41,301 nt of DNA, taken from positions 1-41,301 of the forward strand of contig JACMQO010000109.1 in NCBI GenBank assembly GCA_014376935.1, in the 5' to 3' direction. Both the position numbers and the translations under genes were made by a program. Numbering within the stretch: the first letter of the stretch is position 1; each line of letters starts with the position of its first letter. Of this stretch, positions 17,377 through 27,679 are shown in pieces. This DNA is from Bdellovibrio sp. (GTDB lineage Bacteria > Bdellovibrionota > Bdellovibrionia > Bdellovibrionales > Bdellovibrionaceae). A model generated the notes under the pieces. That model saw only the letters and a list, made by a program, of their open reading frames with translations. It was not told where the DNA came from and did no database searches.

Positions 17377-18627
17377 ATGAGCAAATACCAAAGCGTGCGC
17401 GGCACACGCGACCTACTGCCGACTTTGAAAAAGACTTTTCGTGCTATTGATCAAACTGCCTATAATACGGCGCAAAAATATGGCTTTAGTGAAATTGAAA
17501 CGCCCATTTTTGAGTTCTCGGATGTGTTTCACCGTTCACTAGGCGAAACGTCAGACGCCGTTAGTAAAGAAACGTATACGTTTACAGATCGTGGCGGCGA
17601 CTCAATTACCCTACGTCCAGAGGGAACGGCCGGCGTGGTTCGCGCTTTTGTCAGTGAAGGTTTAGCGCAGCTGGTTCCGCTTAAACTTTACTACTACGGT
17701 CCTATGTTCAGGTACGAGCGTCCGCAAAAAGGCCGCTATCGCCAGTTCTCGCAACTGGGCGTCGAAATTCTTGGCCTAGAAACACCATTAGCTGACCTAG
17801 AATGTTTAGATGTCGCATGGAATATTTTAAAGAAATTGAATTTATCTGAGCGTTGTATTTTAGAAATCAACACTTTAGGTGATACCGAATCACGGGCCAA
17901 TTACCGTACTGCTTTGGTCGAATTTTTAACTCCGCTGAAAGACCAGTTGTCTGCTGATTCACAAGTGCGTTTAGAAAAAAATCCGATGCGCATTTTGGAT
18001 TCGAAAGATGAAAATGACAAAAAAATAATCTTGAACGCGCCCTTGATGGAGTCATTTTTAAACGAAAAATCGAAAGATTTCTTTAATAAAGTACTGCAAG
18101 GCCTAGACGCCTTGAAAATTCCGTACAAGAAAAATCCAAAATTAGTGCGTGGGTTAGATTATTACTGCCATACCGTTTTTGAATTTACGACAACAGAACT
18201 TGGCGCTCAGTCTGCTATTTTATCTGGTGGCCGCTACGATGGTTTGGTCGAAATGTTAGGTGGACCTAAAACTCCGGGTGTGGGTTGGGCTGCCGGCGTT
18301 GATCGCTTAGCTGATCTTTGCGAAACAACTTTAGTTCACGCCAAAGAAGAAACGGTCTTTGGATTTGCCGCCATCGGACCCAAAGCAGAACTTGAAGCGC
18401 TGAAGTTAACCAGCGCATTGATTGCAAAAAATAAAAAATGTCTTTCTTTTCCGACCGGAAATTTAAAAAAGAAATTAGAGAAAATTAGTAAATTAACCGC
18501 CGATGCGGAAACGGTTTACGCCATTTTAATTTTTGATCAAGATGATGGTTCGGTCGAGTTTAAAGTTAAGAATTTCAAAACAGGTGAAGAAAAATTAACT
18601 TCAGCTGTCGAAATTTTAACCTTGTAA
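17377..18627 (+). CDS. hisS: histidyl-tRNA synthetase
   Basis: [80 protein letters not shown]. Confidence 0.97.
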   Translation: MSKYQSVRGTRDLLPTLKKTFRAIDQTAYNTAQKYGFSEIETPIFEFSDVFHRSLGETSDAVSKETYTFTDRGGDSITLRPEGTAGVVRAFVSEGLAQLVPLKLYYYGPMFRYERPQKGRYRQFSQLGVEILGLETPLADLECLDVAWNILKKLNLSERCILEINTLGDTESRANYRTALVEFLTPLKDQLSADSQVRLEKNPMRILDSKDENDKKIILNAPLMESFLNEKSKDFFNKVLQGLDALKIPYKKNPKLVRGLDYYCHTVFEFTTTELGAQSAILSGGRYDGLVEMLGGPKTPGVGWAAGVDRLADLCETTLVHAKEETVFGFAAIGPKAELEALKLTSALIAKNKKCLSFPTGNLKKKLEKISKLTADAETVYAILIFDQDDGSVEFKVKNFKTGEEKLTSAVEILTL

Positions 18628-18652
18628 AAGAGATTTGTTCAAAGTTCATGAA

Positions 18653-18687
18653 CGACCGAACACTCTATTCGGTCGACGCTCATTTTT
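18653..18687 (+). terminator. possible terminator downstream of hisS
   Basis: CGACCGAA-cactcta-TTCGGTCG stem, with a short T run (ATTTTTC) a few nt later. The T run is not directly adjacent. Confidence 0.45.
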
Positions 18688-18715
18688 CTATCGACGCTTT
18701 TTCCTAAAGTAAGCT

Positions 18716-18749
18716 ACTCCTTTAAAAAACAATAAAACACTAAAGGAGT
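18716..18749 (+). promoter_or_regulatory. leader hairpin pairing the Shine-Dalgarno of the 18754-19737 lipoprotein gene
   Basis: ACTCCTTTA-16 nt A-rich loop-TAAAGGAGT-tttt-ATG. 9-bp perfect arms; the 3' arm contains AAGGAG. Confidence 0.6.
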
Positions 18750-18753
18750 TTTT

Positions 18754-19737
18754 ATGAATAGATTTTATTCTTCAGTCGCGCTTGCCGGCGCCATCGCTTT
18801 ATCGGCCTGTTCGGCAAAAATCACCGATGATGCTAAAGATAAACAAATCAAAGAAGAAGCTGCAAAATGGCCCGCTTTCAGCGATCAGTCTTTGGCTGGT
18901 AAGATTTTTGGTAAAAGTTGGTCAGCCGCTTCTGCCGTGGCTCGCGTTAGTTCTTTAGATTCAAGCAATATCATTATTAGCCTTTATGCGGAATCAGTCG
19001 CGAACTCTTGCAGTGTTTCAGCTTACTCGTCAAAACCTTACGCGACCGTTAGCATTCCCGCAGCTTATACAGTCACTGAATACCGCGTTGATCTTTACGA
19101 CACGACTGCGGGTTACAAAAATGCTTTAGCTTTTAACGAAACAACGATTTTAGGTGCAAACACTTACGTGGCCGATCGCTCTAGAGTTTCTGTCGCGTCG
19201 ATTGATGAAACTGGTTTTCAAGCCTACATTTGGGCGACAACTTCACAAAGTATTTCTGCCGAAAATGTTTCTGAAATCAATGGTCAAATTCACGTAAGCG
19301 ATTGCCGCAAAGCCGTGGCATTTTCAGAGTGGACATCTTTAACGGGCAACTATCAATTGCAAACCTTTGATGGCGCGACTCAAGATATGCGACCGATTAC
19401 TTTGCAAGAAGACACGCAATCAAAATTCTACGACAATGCGTCTTCATCGTATATCGATGCGATGCCATTTCCACTTTATTATTCGGCTTATAATCAATAT
19501 AATTTTGGCCCCATGGAAGGCTTAGGCGTTTCAAAAGTCTCAACAACGGCAACCAGCAAAATTTTGCAATACTCTTATAACGGACCGATCAACTACAGCA
19601 ATAAAGACATCACATTGATTTTAGATATGACAGTCACAAAACAAGCCCAATACCTTTACGTCGAATACACTTTAGAGGTACCAGGATTGGTCACTAAAAC
19701 TTCACACAAATTTACTTTGGTTAAGTCGCAATATTAA
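18754..19737 (+). CDS. hypothetical lipoprotein
   Basis: MNRFYSSVALAGAIALSAC lipobox; no family recognised. Confidence 0.7.
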   Translation: MNRFYSSVALAGAIALSACSAKITDDAKDKQIKEEAAKWPAFSDQSLAGKIFGKSWSAASAVARVSSLDSSNIIISLYAESVANSCSVSAYSSKPYATVSIPAAYTVTEYRVDLYDTTAGYKNALAFNETTILGANTYVADRSRVSVASIDETGFQAYIWATTSQSISAENVSEINGQIHVSDCRKAVAFSEWTSLTGNYQLQTFDGATQDMRPITLQEDTQSKFYDNASSSYIDAMPFPLYYSAYNQYNFGPMEGLGVSKVSTTATSKILQYSYNGPINYSNKDITLILDMTVTKQAQYLYVEYTLEVPGLVTKTSHKFTLVKSQY

Positions 19738-19850
19738 TTCAAATTTGTTTTAGGTACTGACTTAAAACTAAGGTCAGATTAATTAATGCGACTCGATCAC
19801 CCCTTGGCAACTTGTTTACTTATATGTATCCAAGTTACCGAGGGACCCCT

Positions 19851-20159
19851 TCAATGCGTCACTTCAACTAATAAATAATCTGAATTCACCAGATCCGATG
19901 CAATCAGATGAATGTCCATTTTTTTTGATTTTAATAAAATTCGTTCGACAGGTTTAAAGTTTTCTTTTTTAAACAGGAATTCTTTTAAGTTAGTTTCGGC
20001 TTCAACCAAACTTAAGTGCGCCACCCTTAGAAGCTTTCGGCCCGCTTCGTTCATCTTTACAATTTTTCCAACTTTACTGATCAAAAAAATAGGCTCGTGT
20101 AATTTTTCGTAAAATTGAAACCCGTATTCGCCTAGACAATCACCGATACTGTATCTCAT
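19851..20159 (-). CDS. small PAS-like domain protein
   Basis: 'FYEKLHEPIFLISKVGKIVKMNEAGRKLLRV' resembles the PAS core start; about 102 aa, no output domain. Confidence 0.55.
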   Translation of the reverse strand: MRYSIGDCLGEYGFQFYEKLHEPIFLISKVGKIVKMNEAGRKLLRVAHLSLVEAETNLKEFLFKKENFKPVERILLKSKKMDIHLIASDLVNSDYLLVEVTH

Positions 20160-20223
20160 ACAACTTTTTCCTTTATAGACTGATCATAAAGCGTTGTACG
20201 TAAAGAAGATGTAAAAATGGGTT

Positions 20224-21162
20224 TTACGGGCGTCCTTCGGTCAGGATACCTTCAATAAGTAAGTCGTGGTCGTTTAAGCACGGAATCAGTTCAAAACTTT
20301 CGCCGCCGGCATGTATGAAATTTTCGTTTAATTCCATACCAATTTCTTCGATCGTTTCTAAACAGTCAGCCACGAACGATGGGCACGCCACGGCCAAATG
20401 CTTAATACCCTTGGCCGCTAAAGCTTGCATCGTATCTTCGGTTGAAGGGCTAAGCCATTTTTTTAAACCGACCCGGCTTTGAAATGCGCTAGAAATTTGG
20501 TCGTCCTTTAATCCCAATTCATTTTGAATCATCTTAGACGTTTCTAAACATTGTTTTTGATACGAGATTCCGGCGTGCACCTCTTGGCTGATCGGAAGTC
20601 CGTGATAAGAAAGTAATAAATGTTGTTTGGGTTGAAGGCGATCCTTAATAATTTGGCTTTGCGCCTTATTGTACCAAGCTTTGTCGTAAAACGGTTCGAT
20701 AATGCTAATTTTTCGCTGGGCATTTTTATTTAGTTGCTCAAGACGTTCAACGCTGCTGTAAACCGTTGCCTGGGCGTAATGCGGATAAAGCGGCATAAAA
20801 TAAATACGATCGTTGGGATCAGATGTTGTGATTTGATCTAAGGCCTGCTGCATCGAAGGCGTACTGTAGCGCATACCCACGATGACTTTCCAGTCGTGAC
20901 CTAACAAGTCTTGTAATTTCTTTTGTAACTTAATGGTATTCACCATCAGTGGTGAACCACCTTCGGTCCATACGCTTTCGTATTTTTTTGCTGACTTAGC
21001 ACTGCGCAAAGGAACGATCCCCACTTTGACGATCAAGTCACGTAATGGCCTACGGATCGGAATAACATTGGCGTCCATTAAAAATTCGGCCAAATATTTT
21101 CCCACGCTTTTCGGTGAATATGTTTCTGGAGTCCCAAGTTGATTTAAGATTAAATAATTCAT
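20224..21162 (-). CDS. hemH: ferrochelatase
   Basis: 'LNQLGTPETYSPKSVGKYLAEFL', 'GGSPLMVNT', 'VGMRYSTPSMQQAL', 'LLSYHGLPIS', 'SAFQSRVGLKKWLSPSTEDTMQAL', 'VACPSFVADCLETIEEIG'. Confidence 0.96.
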   Translation of the reverse strand: MNYLILNQLGTPETYSPKSVGKYLAEFLMDANVIPIRRPLRDLIVKVGIVPLRSAKSAKKYESVWTEGGSPLMVNTIKLQKKLQDLLGHDWKVIVGMRYSTPSMQQALDQITTSDPNDRIYFMPLYPHYAQATVYSSVERLEQLNKNAQRKISIIEPFYDKAWYNKAQSQIIKDRLQPKQHLLLSYHGLPISQEVHAGISYQKQCLETSKMIQNELGLKDDQISSAFQSRVGLKKWLSPSTEDTMQALAAKGIKHLAVACPSFVADCLETIEEIGMELNENFIHAGGESFELIPCLNDHDLLIEGILTEGRP

Positions 21163-22403
21163 GCAATATCCTTTTTAATTCGTTCGGTCAGTCTTAAGTT
21201 GTAATCTAATATCTTAGCTAGGCCGACACCGCCTAAGTAGTTTCCGGTTAAGTACAAAGGCTGCGCGCTTTCTTTTAAGCGAGCGCCATTTTTAAAAACT
21301 TCAAATAAATTTTTTGCTTCAGATCTAGTAAATGAGTCAGACAGAAGAAAGTCTCTTAATTCTAAACCATAAAGTGGTAGGGCTTTTTGGTATTTCGTGA
21401 TTTTAAAGAATTGCGGTTTTTCTTCTGAACCTAACATTTTTTTTCTATCGGCCAGAATCAAATCTAAAATGTTTTCGTTTTTATTTAATATCCAAGTTTC
21501 GCTTTCTAAATGCCCACGATTTGGAAAAATATCGGTATTAAACAACACGCCCAAAGAATTAAAATTTTCTTTAGCCGGAAATAAGCAACCGAATCCTTGA
21601 ATGGATTTTAACTGCCTAAAGCCTAAAGTCGCCGTTACTAAAGGTAAGGTCGGAACTTTTACTAAAGTCTGCGCCGCTAAAGGGGCTTTGGCTGCCAATA
21701 TTTCAACGGCTTTATCGATCGAAGTCGCAATCACAACAGCCGAGAAATCTTTTTCGTTTAGAATTGTCGAAGTCGATAAATGAAATTGAACATTTTTTTC
21801 TTTTAAATATTTTTGCAACGGATCTATTAAACTTCGCATACCTGCTTCAGGAGTAATACTACCTTTTAATTTTCCTTTAGCGGGACGTAAGGCTTTATTA
21901 AACACGCCGCCCATGACTAATTCGGCCGAAAGCTGATCGCTACTTTGACCGTAAATACCTTGAAACCCCGGAGAGACTAAATAATCGTTAAAGTCTGAAC
22001 TCAGACACCGCGTGGCCCATTCTGAAACCATTTCATTTTTTTTAGGCGCGATCTTTTTTGTGATCATGAAGATCACGGCCTTAACCAGCGTCATGGCCGC
22101 TTTCAATTTAGGAATCGGAAACGTAACAGGCTTGTTTTTAAAAATATACCGTTTTTTAGAGCGATAGCCGGCTTCAACAATTTTAACATTTAAATCGGAA
22201 AAAAGATTTTCAACCGATCGACTTGCTAATAAGGCATTGGCTGCTTTTTCAACGGGAATAATTTCTTGATCTGTTCCTAATAAACCGCCGCAATGATCAG
22301 CGGATTCGAATACATCAACTTGAAAGCCTTGCTTGGTTAAAGCCCAAGCTAAGGTCAGTCCTGAAAATCCGGCTCCAATGATGGCGACTTTTTTGTTTGT
22401 CAT
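21159..22403 (-). CDS. hemG: protoporphyrinogen/coproporphyrinogen oxidase, HemY/HemG FAD type
   Basis: KKVAIIGAGFSGLTLAWALTKQGFQVDVFES (FAD-binding), 'YLVSPGFQGIYGQSSDQLSAELV', C-terminal 'LYLTGNYLGGVGLAKIL'. 4-bp overlaps on both sides. Confidence 0.88.
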   Translation of the reverse strand: MTNKKVAIIGAGFSGLTLAWALTKQGFQVDVFESADHCGGLLGTDQEIIPVEKAANALLASRSVENLFSDLNVKIVEAGYRSKKRYIFKNKPVTFPIPKLKAAMTLVKAVIFMITKKIAPKKNEMVSEWATRCLSSDFNDYLVSPGFQGIYGQSSDQLSAELVMGGVFNKALRPAKGKLKGSITPEAGMRSLIDPLQKYLKEKNVQFHLSTSTILNEKDFSAVVIATSIDKAVEILAAKAPLAAQTLVKVPTLPLVTATLGFRQLKSIQGFGCLFPAKENFNSLGVLFNTDIFPNRGHLESETWILNKNENILDLILADRKKMLGSEEKPQFFKITKYQKALPLYGLELRDFLLSDSFTRSEAKNLFEVFKNGARLKESAQPLYLTGNYLGGVGLAKILDYNLRLTERIKKDIA

Positions 22404-23740
22404 AGCGATTTCGAAAAAACCTGCGTTTGTGGTTTTAATAATTTCAATCTTTCATCAAAGAACAAGCAGGCATTACGTAAAAATGGCTTTCCCGCTTCAG
22501 TTAATTGTAAAGAGTCACCTTGAATCGAAACCAGTTGGTCGGCGATCATTTCTTTTAAAAAATCGGCTGCTAACGGAACCTGTTCGGGATTTAATCGCAC
22601 TTGGCCCGTTGTCATAAATTCTAAAATTTGCTGACGACGTTCTTGATCTTCTTTGGTCAATACATGCCCACGGTGGGTCGCGATTTCGCCCGCTTCGACT
22701 TGTTGTTGGTAAGTCGCAAAAACTTTTTCGTTTTGGTGAAAGCTATTTGGCGTTTCGCTAATGCTACTAACGCCTAAACCCAAAAGTACATCAGTTCTTT
22801 GATCGGTATAACCCATGAAATTACGATGTAAAGTTTTATCATTTAAGGCCACGCTCAATGAATCTGTCGGTAACGCAAAATGATCCATGCCTACCTCAAC
22901 GTAACCTGCCGCTAATAAATCTGTGCGGCATAGTTCATAAAGATCACGTTTGGCTTTTCCGGTTGGCAGATCTTCGTCTTTAAATAGACGCTGCGCCGGT
23001 TTAATCCAAGGCACTAAAGCAAAGCTGTACAAAGCAATGCGATCTGGACGTAGTTCGATTGTTTTTTGAACGGTCTCTTTCATCGTGGCTAAGGTTTGCT
23101 TAGCCAAGCCATAAATCAAATCAAAATTGACCGAGCGAAACCCTAAAGATCTGGCCTCATCCGTAATTTTTTTAGTGATATCAAAAGGCTGAATACGGTT
23201 AACTAAACGCTGCACTTCATGCGTAAAATCTTGAACACCAAGACTAACGCGGTCAAAGCCCAATGACTTAAGCATTTTTAATTGTTCATAGTTTGTGCGG
23301 CGGGGATCCACTTCGATCGATCCTTCGAAGTTAGGCGCTAAGTTTAACTGCGATAAAATCGGCTTCAGCATGGCTTCTAACGATGAAGCGGAAAGAAATG
23401 TCGGCGTACCGCCACCAATATGCAAATGTCTTAGTGGTCGTTCTTTTAATTCAGGAACCGCCGTTAAATAAGTTTGCCACTCTTTCAAAATTAAATTCAC
23501 GTAGGGATCTTCACGCTGATGATCTTTTGTGATAATAGTATTGCAACCACAGAATGTACAAAGCGTTTCACAGTACGGAACGTGCATATACAGCGACCAC
23601 GCGCTGTCTTGATTTGTTAAAGCTAGTTTTAAATGTTCGACCCACATCGTTTTTGCCGGGGGCGTTTCCCAATAAGGAACCGTCGGGTATGACGTATACC
23701 GCGGAGCCGGAATATCATATTTCGCAAATAGGTTACTCAC
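22400..23740 (-). CDS. hemN: oxygen-independent coproporphyrinogen III oxidase (radical SAM)
   Basis: 'YTSYPTVPYW', 'YMHVPYCETLCTFCGCNTIIT', 'HIGGGTPTFLS', 'EVDPRRTNYEQLKMLKSLGFDRVSLGVQDF'. Confidence 0.96.
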   Translation of the reverse strand: MSNLFAKYDIPAPRYTSYPTVPYWETPPAKTMWVEHLKLALTNQDSAWSLYMHVPYCETLCTFCGCNTIITKDHQREDPYVNLILKEWQTYLTAVPELKERPLRHLHIGGGTPTFLSASSLEAMLKPILSQLNLAPNFEGSIEVDPRRTNYEQLKMLKSLGFDRVSLGVQDFTHEVQRLVNRIQPFDITKKITDEARSLGFRSVNFDLIYGLAKQTLATMKETVQKTIELRPDRIALYSFALVPWIKPAQRLFKDEDLPTGKAKRDLYELCRTDLLAAGYVEVGMDHFALPTDSLSVALNDKTLHRNFMGYTDQRTDVLLGLGVSSISETPNSFHQNEKVFATYQQQVEAGEIATHRGHVLTKEDQERRQQILEFMTTGQVRLNPEQVPLAADFLKEMIADQLVSIQGDSLQLTEAGKPFLRNACLFFDERLKLLKPQTQVFSKSL

Positions 23741-24762
23741 TAGAATGAACTCCTTACGATTTCAACGAAACGCTTTACGTTTTGTTCAGGCGTTTTTGGT
23801 AAAACGCCGTGACCAAGTCCAGAAACCCAACCTTTTCTTTCGGCAACAGTTAGATCTTGAAATGGCTTTAAATAATTATGTAACGCTTTTTCAAAGTCAG
23901 CGGGCTGCAAATGAAGTAACGACTGATCGAAGTTTCCTTGTACAAAACCGCGCGTATTTTTCTTTAAAACTTCTGGTAAATTGAAACGGTGATCAAGACC
24001 ACGCCCCAACCACGGAATATCTGTAAAAGTTTTTGAAGCGTAGTGATCAGCCGTTGTGCCTTTTGAATAATAACCTAATTTATTCGGATACGCGGCCGCC
24101 AATTTGGCAAGTTCAGGTAAGACGTATTTTGTGTACAACTGCGGTGATAACTCGCCAGCTGCGGTGTCGAAGATCATAACGACGTCAGCGCCGCCTTCGA
24201 ATTGCAAACGAATATTTTCGATTAAAAACGGCGTCATCATTTCGACAAACTTCGGCCATAGATCCATCAGAGCCGTTTTCGTTTTGATTAATGAACCGGT
24301 GTGCGTACCTTCAACAGCGTAAACAAATAAGGTCCATGCGCCACCCACAAAGCCGATCAAACCCTTTTCTTTCGGTAAACGCTGTCTAGTTAATTGCATC
24401 GCTTTTTTTTGAAATTCCATTTCTGGAAGTGCATCTTGCCACGGTTTCAATTGTGAAATATTTTCGGTCGTTAAATGAAAACCTAAACGCGGGCCATGAT
24501 CAGTGTATTCTAAACCCTGACCTAAAGCTTTGAACGGAAACAATAAATCGCTAAATAAGATGGCCGCATCAAAATCAAAATCTTGAATGGGGCCCATCGC
24601 GACTTCGGCCGCTAATTCAGGAACTAAACACAAATCCATAAACGAATGCTTTGCGCGTAAAGCTTGATAATGAGCATGGTATCGACCTGCTTGGCGCATC
24701 ATCCAAATCGGCGGAGTTTGAACCGCTTCACCCGCTAATGTTTGTAAAAATAAATTTTTCAT
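23740..24762 (-). CDS. hemE: uroporphyrinogen decarboxylase
   Basis: 'TPPIWMMRQAGRYHAHYQALRAKHSFMDLC', 'AILFSDLLFPFKALG', 'GFVGGAWTLFVYAVEG', 'GLGHGVLPKTPEQNVKRFVEIV'. Confidence 0.96.
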   Translation of the reverse strand: MKNLFLQTLAGEAVQTPPIWMMRQAGRYHAHYQALRAKHSFMDLCLVPELAAEVAMGPIQDFDFDAAILFSDLLFPFKALGQGLEYTDHGPRLGFHLTTENISQLKPWQDALPEMEFQKKAMQLTRQRLPKEKGLIGFVGGAWTLFVYAVEGTHTGSLIKTKTALMDLWPKFVEMMTPFLIENIRLQFEGGADVVMIFDTAAGELSPQLYTKYVLPELAKLAAAYPNKLGYYSKGTTADHYASKTFTDIPWLGRGLDHRFNLPEVLKKNTRGFVQGNFDQSLLHLQPADFEKALHNYLKPFQDLTVAERKGWVSGLGHGVLPKTPEQNVKRFVEIVRSSF

Positions 24763-24789
24763 AAAGATCCTTTTCTGAGCTGACTTAAA

Positions 24790-25473
24790 TTAATTACCAA
24801 TAACCCACTGATAGCCCACACCACGCACCGAACGAATTAATTTTTCATCCGTATCACCAATGGCACTTCGTAACCGAGCAACGGCATTGTCAATTGTTCG
24901 TGGACTTAAACTTTTATCTTCGCCCCAGACTTGATTAATGATCTCGTCGCGACTGACAACACGTGGGGCTTGTTCAACAAGTAACTTCAAAATCATCATA
25001 TCTTTGACCGGAGGGTATTCGATGTTGCCATTCTTTAAGTGCAACGAATAGCTTTGCAGATCAATTGAACAATGATCTAAATCGATTTTTTGCGAAACAA
25101 CATGGGCATTCAAAACATGCTTCACGCGAATCATAACTTCTTTTAAGTGAAACGGTTTTGGAATGTACTCTTCAGCACCTAACTCGTAACCCTTTAATCG
25201 TGACTCAGGGTCACTTTGGGCTGTTAAAAAAATAAAATGCGGCTTTACCGCGCCTTCTAACGAGTTAGCAATCGTATATCCGTCCCCATCGGGAAGTCCG
25301 ACATCTAAAATCAATAGATCATATTTCTTACTTTTAATAAGTTGCATCGCTTCGGCTTGGGTCGTCGCCCAGTCGACTTCGTACGCGGCCGGCAAAGGCT
25401 CGGATAAAAGTCTTTCTTTTAAAATTTTTCCTAAAGTTACATCATCTTCAACGACTAATATTTTTCCCGACAT
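24790..25473 (-). CDS. two-component response regulator, OmpR/winged-helix type
   Basis: Receiver 'ILVVEDDVTLGKIL...LLILDVGLPDGDGY...FLTAQSD...GAEEYIPKPF'; output 'VVSRDEIINQVWGEDKSLSPRTIDNAVARLRSAIGD...IRSVRGVGYQW'. Confidence 0.95.
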   Translation of the reverse strand: MSGKILVVEDDVTLGKILKERLLSEPLPAAYEVDWATTQAEAMQLIKSKKYDLLILDVGLPDGDGYTIANSLEGAVKPHFIFLTAQSDPESRLKGYELGAEEYIPKPFHLKEVMIRVKHVLNAHVVSQKIDLDHCSIDLQSYSLHLKNGNIEYPPVKDMMILKLLVEQAPRVVSRDEIINQVWGEDKSLSPRTIDNAVARLRSAIGDTDEKLIRSVRGVGYQWVIGN

Positions 25474-25474
25474 A

Positions 25475-26356
25475 TTAGTTCGCCTTGCTTTCGGGGGCTG
25501 CCGGCAAAATCACTTCAACTTTAAAACCAGTGTCTGCCTTTACAAAATGAATTTGTCCTTGCATTTTTTTTAATAGGTCACGGGTCAAGTAAAGTCCTAA
25601 GCCATTCCCCTGCTGATTCTTCGATTTAAAAAGCTGCGATCCTAATTGTGAATAATTGCCGGCAAAACCAACGCCATCATCTGTGATAGCTATTCGAAAT
25701 GTGTTCTTTTCAAGAACGGGTGTCACTTGAACCGATTTGGCCTGACCATGAAGCGAAGCATTTTGAAATAGATTTCTAAAAACACTTTTCAAGGCTTGTT
25801 CGTCGGCTAAAACGAACGCGTCTTTATTTAATTTGATCTCTAAAGCAGGCCATTCAACCCGCAAAAAAGCGATGACTTTATTTAATGAAATGGGTTGAAC
25901 ACGAATTAAGTTCGAATCGATACGGGCCATCCACAAAGAATTTTCTAATTGCAGATCAAGACGGTTCACTTCTTCCATAATTCTTTGAAGTTCTGGATCT
26001 TGATTTTTATCTGCCAAAACCTCGGTCGTTAAACGCAGCCGTGTTAAGGATGTTTTCAAGTCATGCGTAAAGTTAGAAAAGAAACTTCTTAACCGGCGGT
26101 TACGACTGACTTCGCGGTTCATTAAGACAAGCAAAAAAGAGCCTCCAAAAAAAACGGCGGCCACTAAAACTGATCCTTCCCAAATCAGCATTCGGTGTAA
26201 GCGATCAAATTTTTCTGGCGTTAACACATCAACAAGTAAAGTTAATTGTCGTAACGAAAAAACCCACCACCAGGAAACCAAAGCAAACGTAAATAAAAAA
26301 CAAATAAGTGACACCGCAAATTTTAATCGTCCCGATTTTAAAATGGCGTCGCTCAT
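25475..26356 (-). CDS. sensor histidine kinase
   Basis: Two TM segments with a short intervening loop; 'FTHDLKTSLTRLRL' H-box, 'FRNLFQNASLHG' N-box, 'AITDDGVGFAG', 'GNGLGLYLTRDLL'. Confidence 0.93.
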   Translation of the reverse strand: MSDAILKSGRLKFAVSLICFLFTFALVSWWWVFSLRQLTLLVDVLTPEKFDRLHRMLIWEGSVLVAAVFFGGSFLLVLMNREVSRNRRLRSFFSNFTHDLKTSLTRLRLTTEVLADKNQDPELQRIMEEVNRLDLQLENSLWMARIDSNLIRVQPISLNKVIAFLRVEWPALEIKLNKDAFVLADEQALKSVFRNLFQNASLHGQAKSVQVTPVLEKNTFRIAITDDGVGFAGNYSQLGSQLFKSKNQQGNGLGLYLTRDLLKKMQGQIHFVKADTGFKVEVILPAAPESKAN

Positions 26357-26359
26357 AAT

Positions 26360-27634
26360 TTATATACCTTTGACTGCCGCAGTTAATATGCGCACAGACT
26401 CGTCTAAAACTTGATCCGTATGTGCTAAAGATAAAAACCCAACTTCGTACGCATTCGGGGCTAAATACAAGCCGGCTTCTAAAGCCGCTAAGAATATTTT
26501 ATTAAACACTTCTTTTTGACCCGCAGGAATTTGTTCTAAGCGGCGAATGGGTTGGTCTGATTTTAAATGAAACCAGAATAGACTTCCTTGACGAAGAAAT
26601 TGAATTCTTTTTTCGGCCAAAATGGGGCTTAAGGCTTTTTCAAAGCGCGCACCCTTTTCTTCTAATAATTTCCAACCATTTTGCTTTTCCATTTTTTGTA
26701 AGGTGCATAGGCCAGCCCGCATTCCGACAGGATTCGCACTTAGGGTACCGGCTTGATAAACCGGCCCCAACGGAGCGACTAAATCCATTAATTCTTTTTT
26801 ACCACCGTAACAACCGACCGGAAATCCACCACCGATCACCTTACCGTAGGTCACTAAGTCGGGCGTGATTCCTAAAACTTCAGCCATACCACCTAAAGCC
26901 ATACGAAAGCCTGAGATCACTTCGTCAAAAATTAAAAGGACGTTATTTTTTTTCGCAAGCTGAGCCACTTTTTCTAAAAATTCTTTGCGCTGAATTAATA
27001 GACCGTAATTGGCTGGAAGCGGCTCGATAATCACGGCCGCTAATTCTGACGCGTGCTTCTGAAACATTTCTTCTAATAATTTATCATCATCTAACGGACA
27101 AACAATCGTCGTCTCGGCAACTGGTTTGGCGATACCTGCACTTGTTGAAGCGGCGACACCAGCTAAGCCGCTACCTGCCTTTACTAAAAGTGAATCGACG
27201 TGCCCGTGGTAACACCCTTCAAATTTTAAAATCTTATCTTTACCGGTTGCGGCACGCGCAACACGAAGTGCGCTCATGACGGCTTCAGTACCTGAAGATA
27301 CGAAACGCAATTTCTCAACCCAAGGAATACGGGACGTGATCCATTCGGCCAGTTCTAAACTGTAAGGTTCACACGCACCAAAGCTCCATGCCGTGCTGAT
27401 CATCTCGTGCACTTCGGCTTCAATTTCGGGATCGCGGTGGCCTAATACTAACGGACCGAAACTTTGACAAAAATCAATGTACTCTTTGCCTTCAACACTC
27501 CAAAGTTTAGCACCGTGGGCTTTTTTGAAAAAAACGGGCTCGCGCCCCATACCAGCAAAACTACGCACCGGAGAATGCACTCCGCCCGGAGAAACTTTTT
27601 TGGCGCGTTCGAATAAATCTTTTGATGAAATCAT
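26360..27634 (-). CDS. hemL: glutamate-1-semialdehyde 2,1-aminomutase
   Basis: '[30 protein letters not shown]', '[21 protein letters not shown]', '[20 protein letters not shown]', '[17 protein letters not shown]', '[16 protein letters not shown]'. Confidence 0.97.
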   Translation of the reverse strand: MISSKDLFERAKKVSPGGVHSPVRSFAGMGREPVFFKKAHGAKLWSVEGKEYIDFCQSFGPLVLGHRDPEIEAEVHEMISTAWSFGACEPYSLELAEWITSRIPWVEKLRFVSSGTEAVMSALRVARAATGKDKILKFEGCYHGHVDSLLVKAGSGLAGVAASTSAGIAKPVAETTIVCPLDDDKLLEEMFQKHASELAAVIIEPLPANYGLLIQRKEFLEKVAQLAKKNNVLLIFDEVISGFRMALGGMAEVLGITPDLVTYGKVIGGGFPVGCYGGKKELMDLVAPLGPVYQAGTLSANPVGMRAGLCTLQKMEKQNGWKLLEEKGARFEKALSPILAEKRIQFLRQGSLFWFHLKSDQPIRRLEQIPAGQKEVFNKIFLAALEAGLYLAPNAYEVGFLSLAHTDQVLDESVRILTAAVKGI

Positions 27635-27679
27635 TTTTGAATACTCTCCCGATCGTTCTCTGATTACTGAAAATTAATA

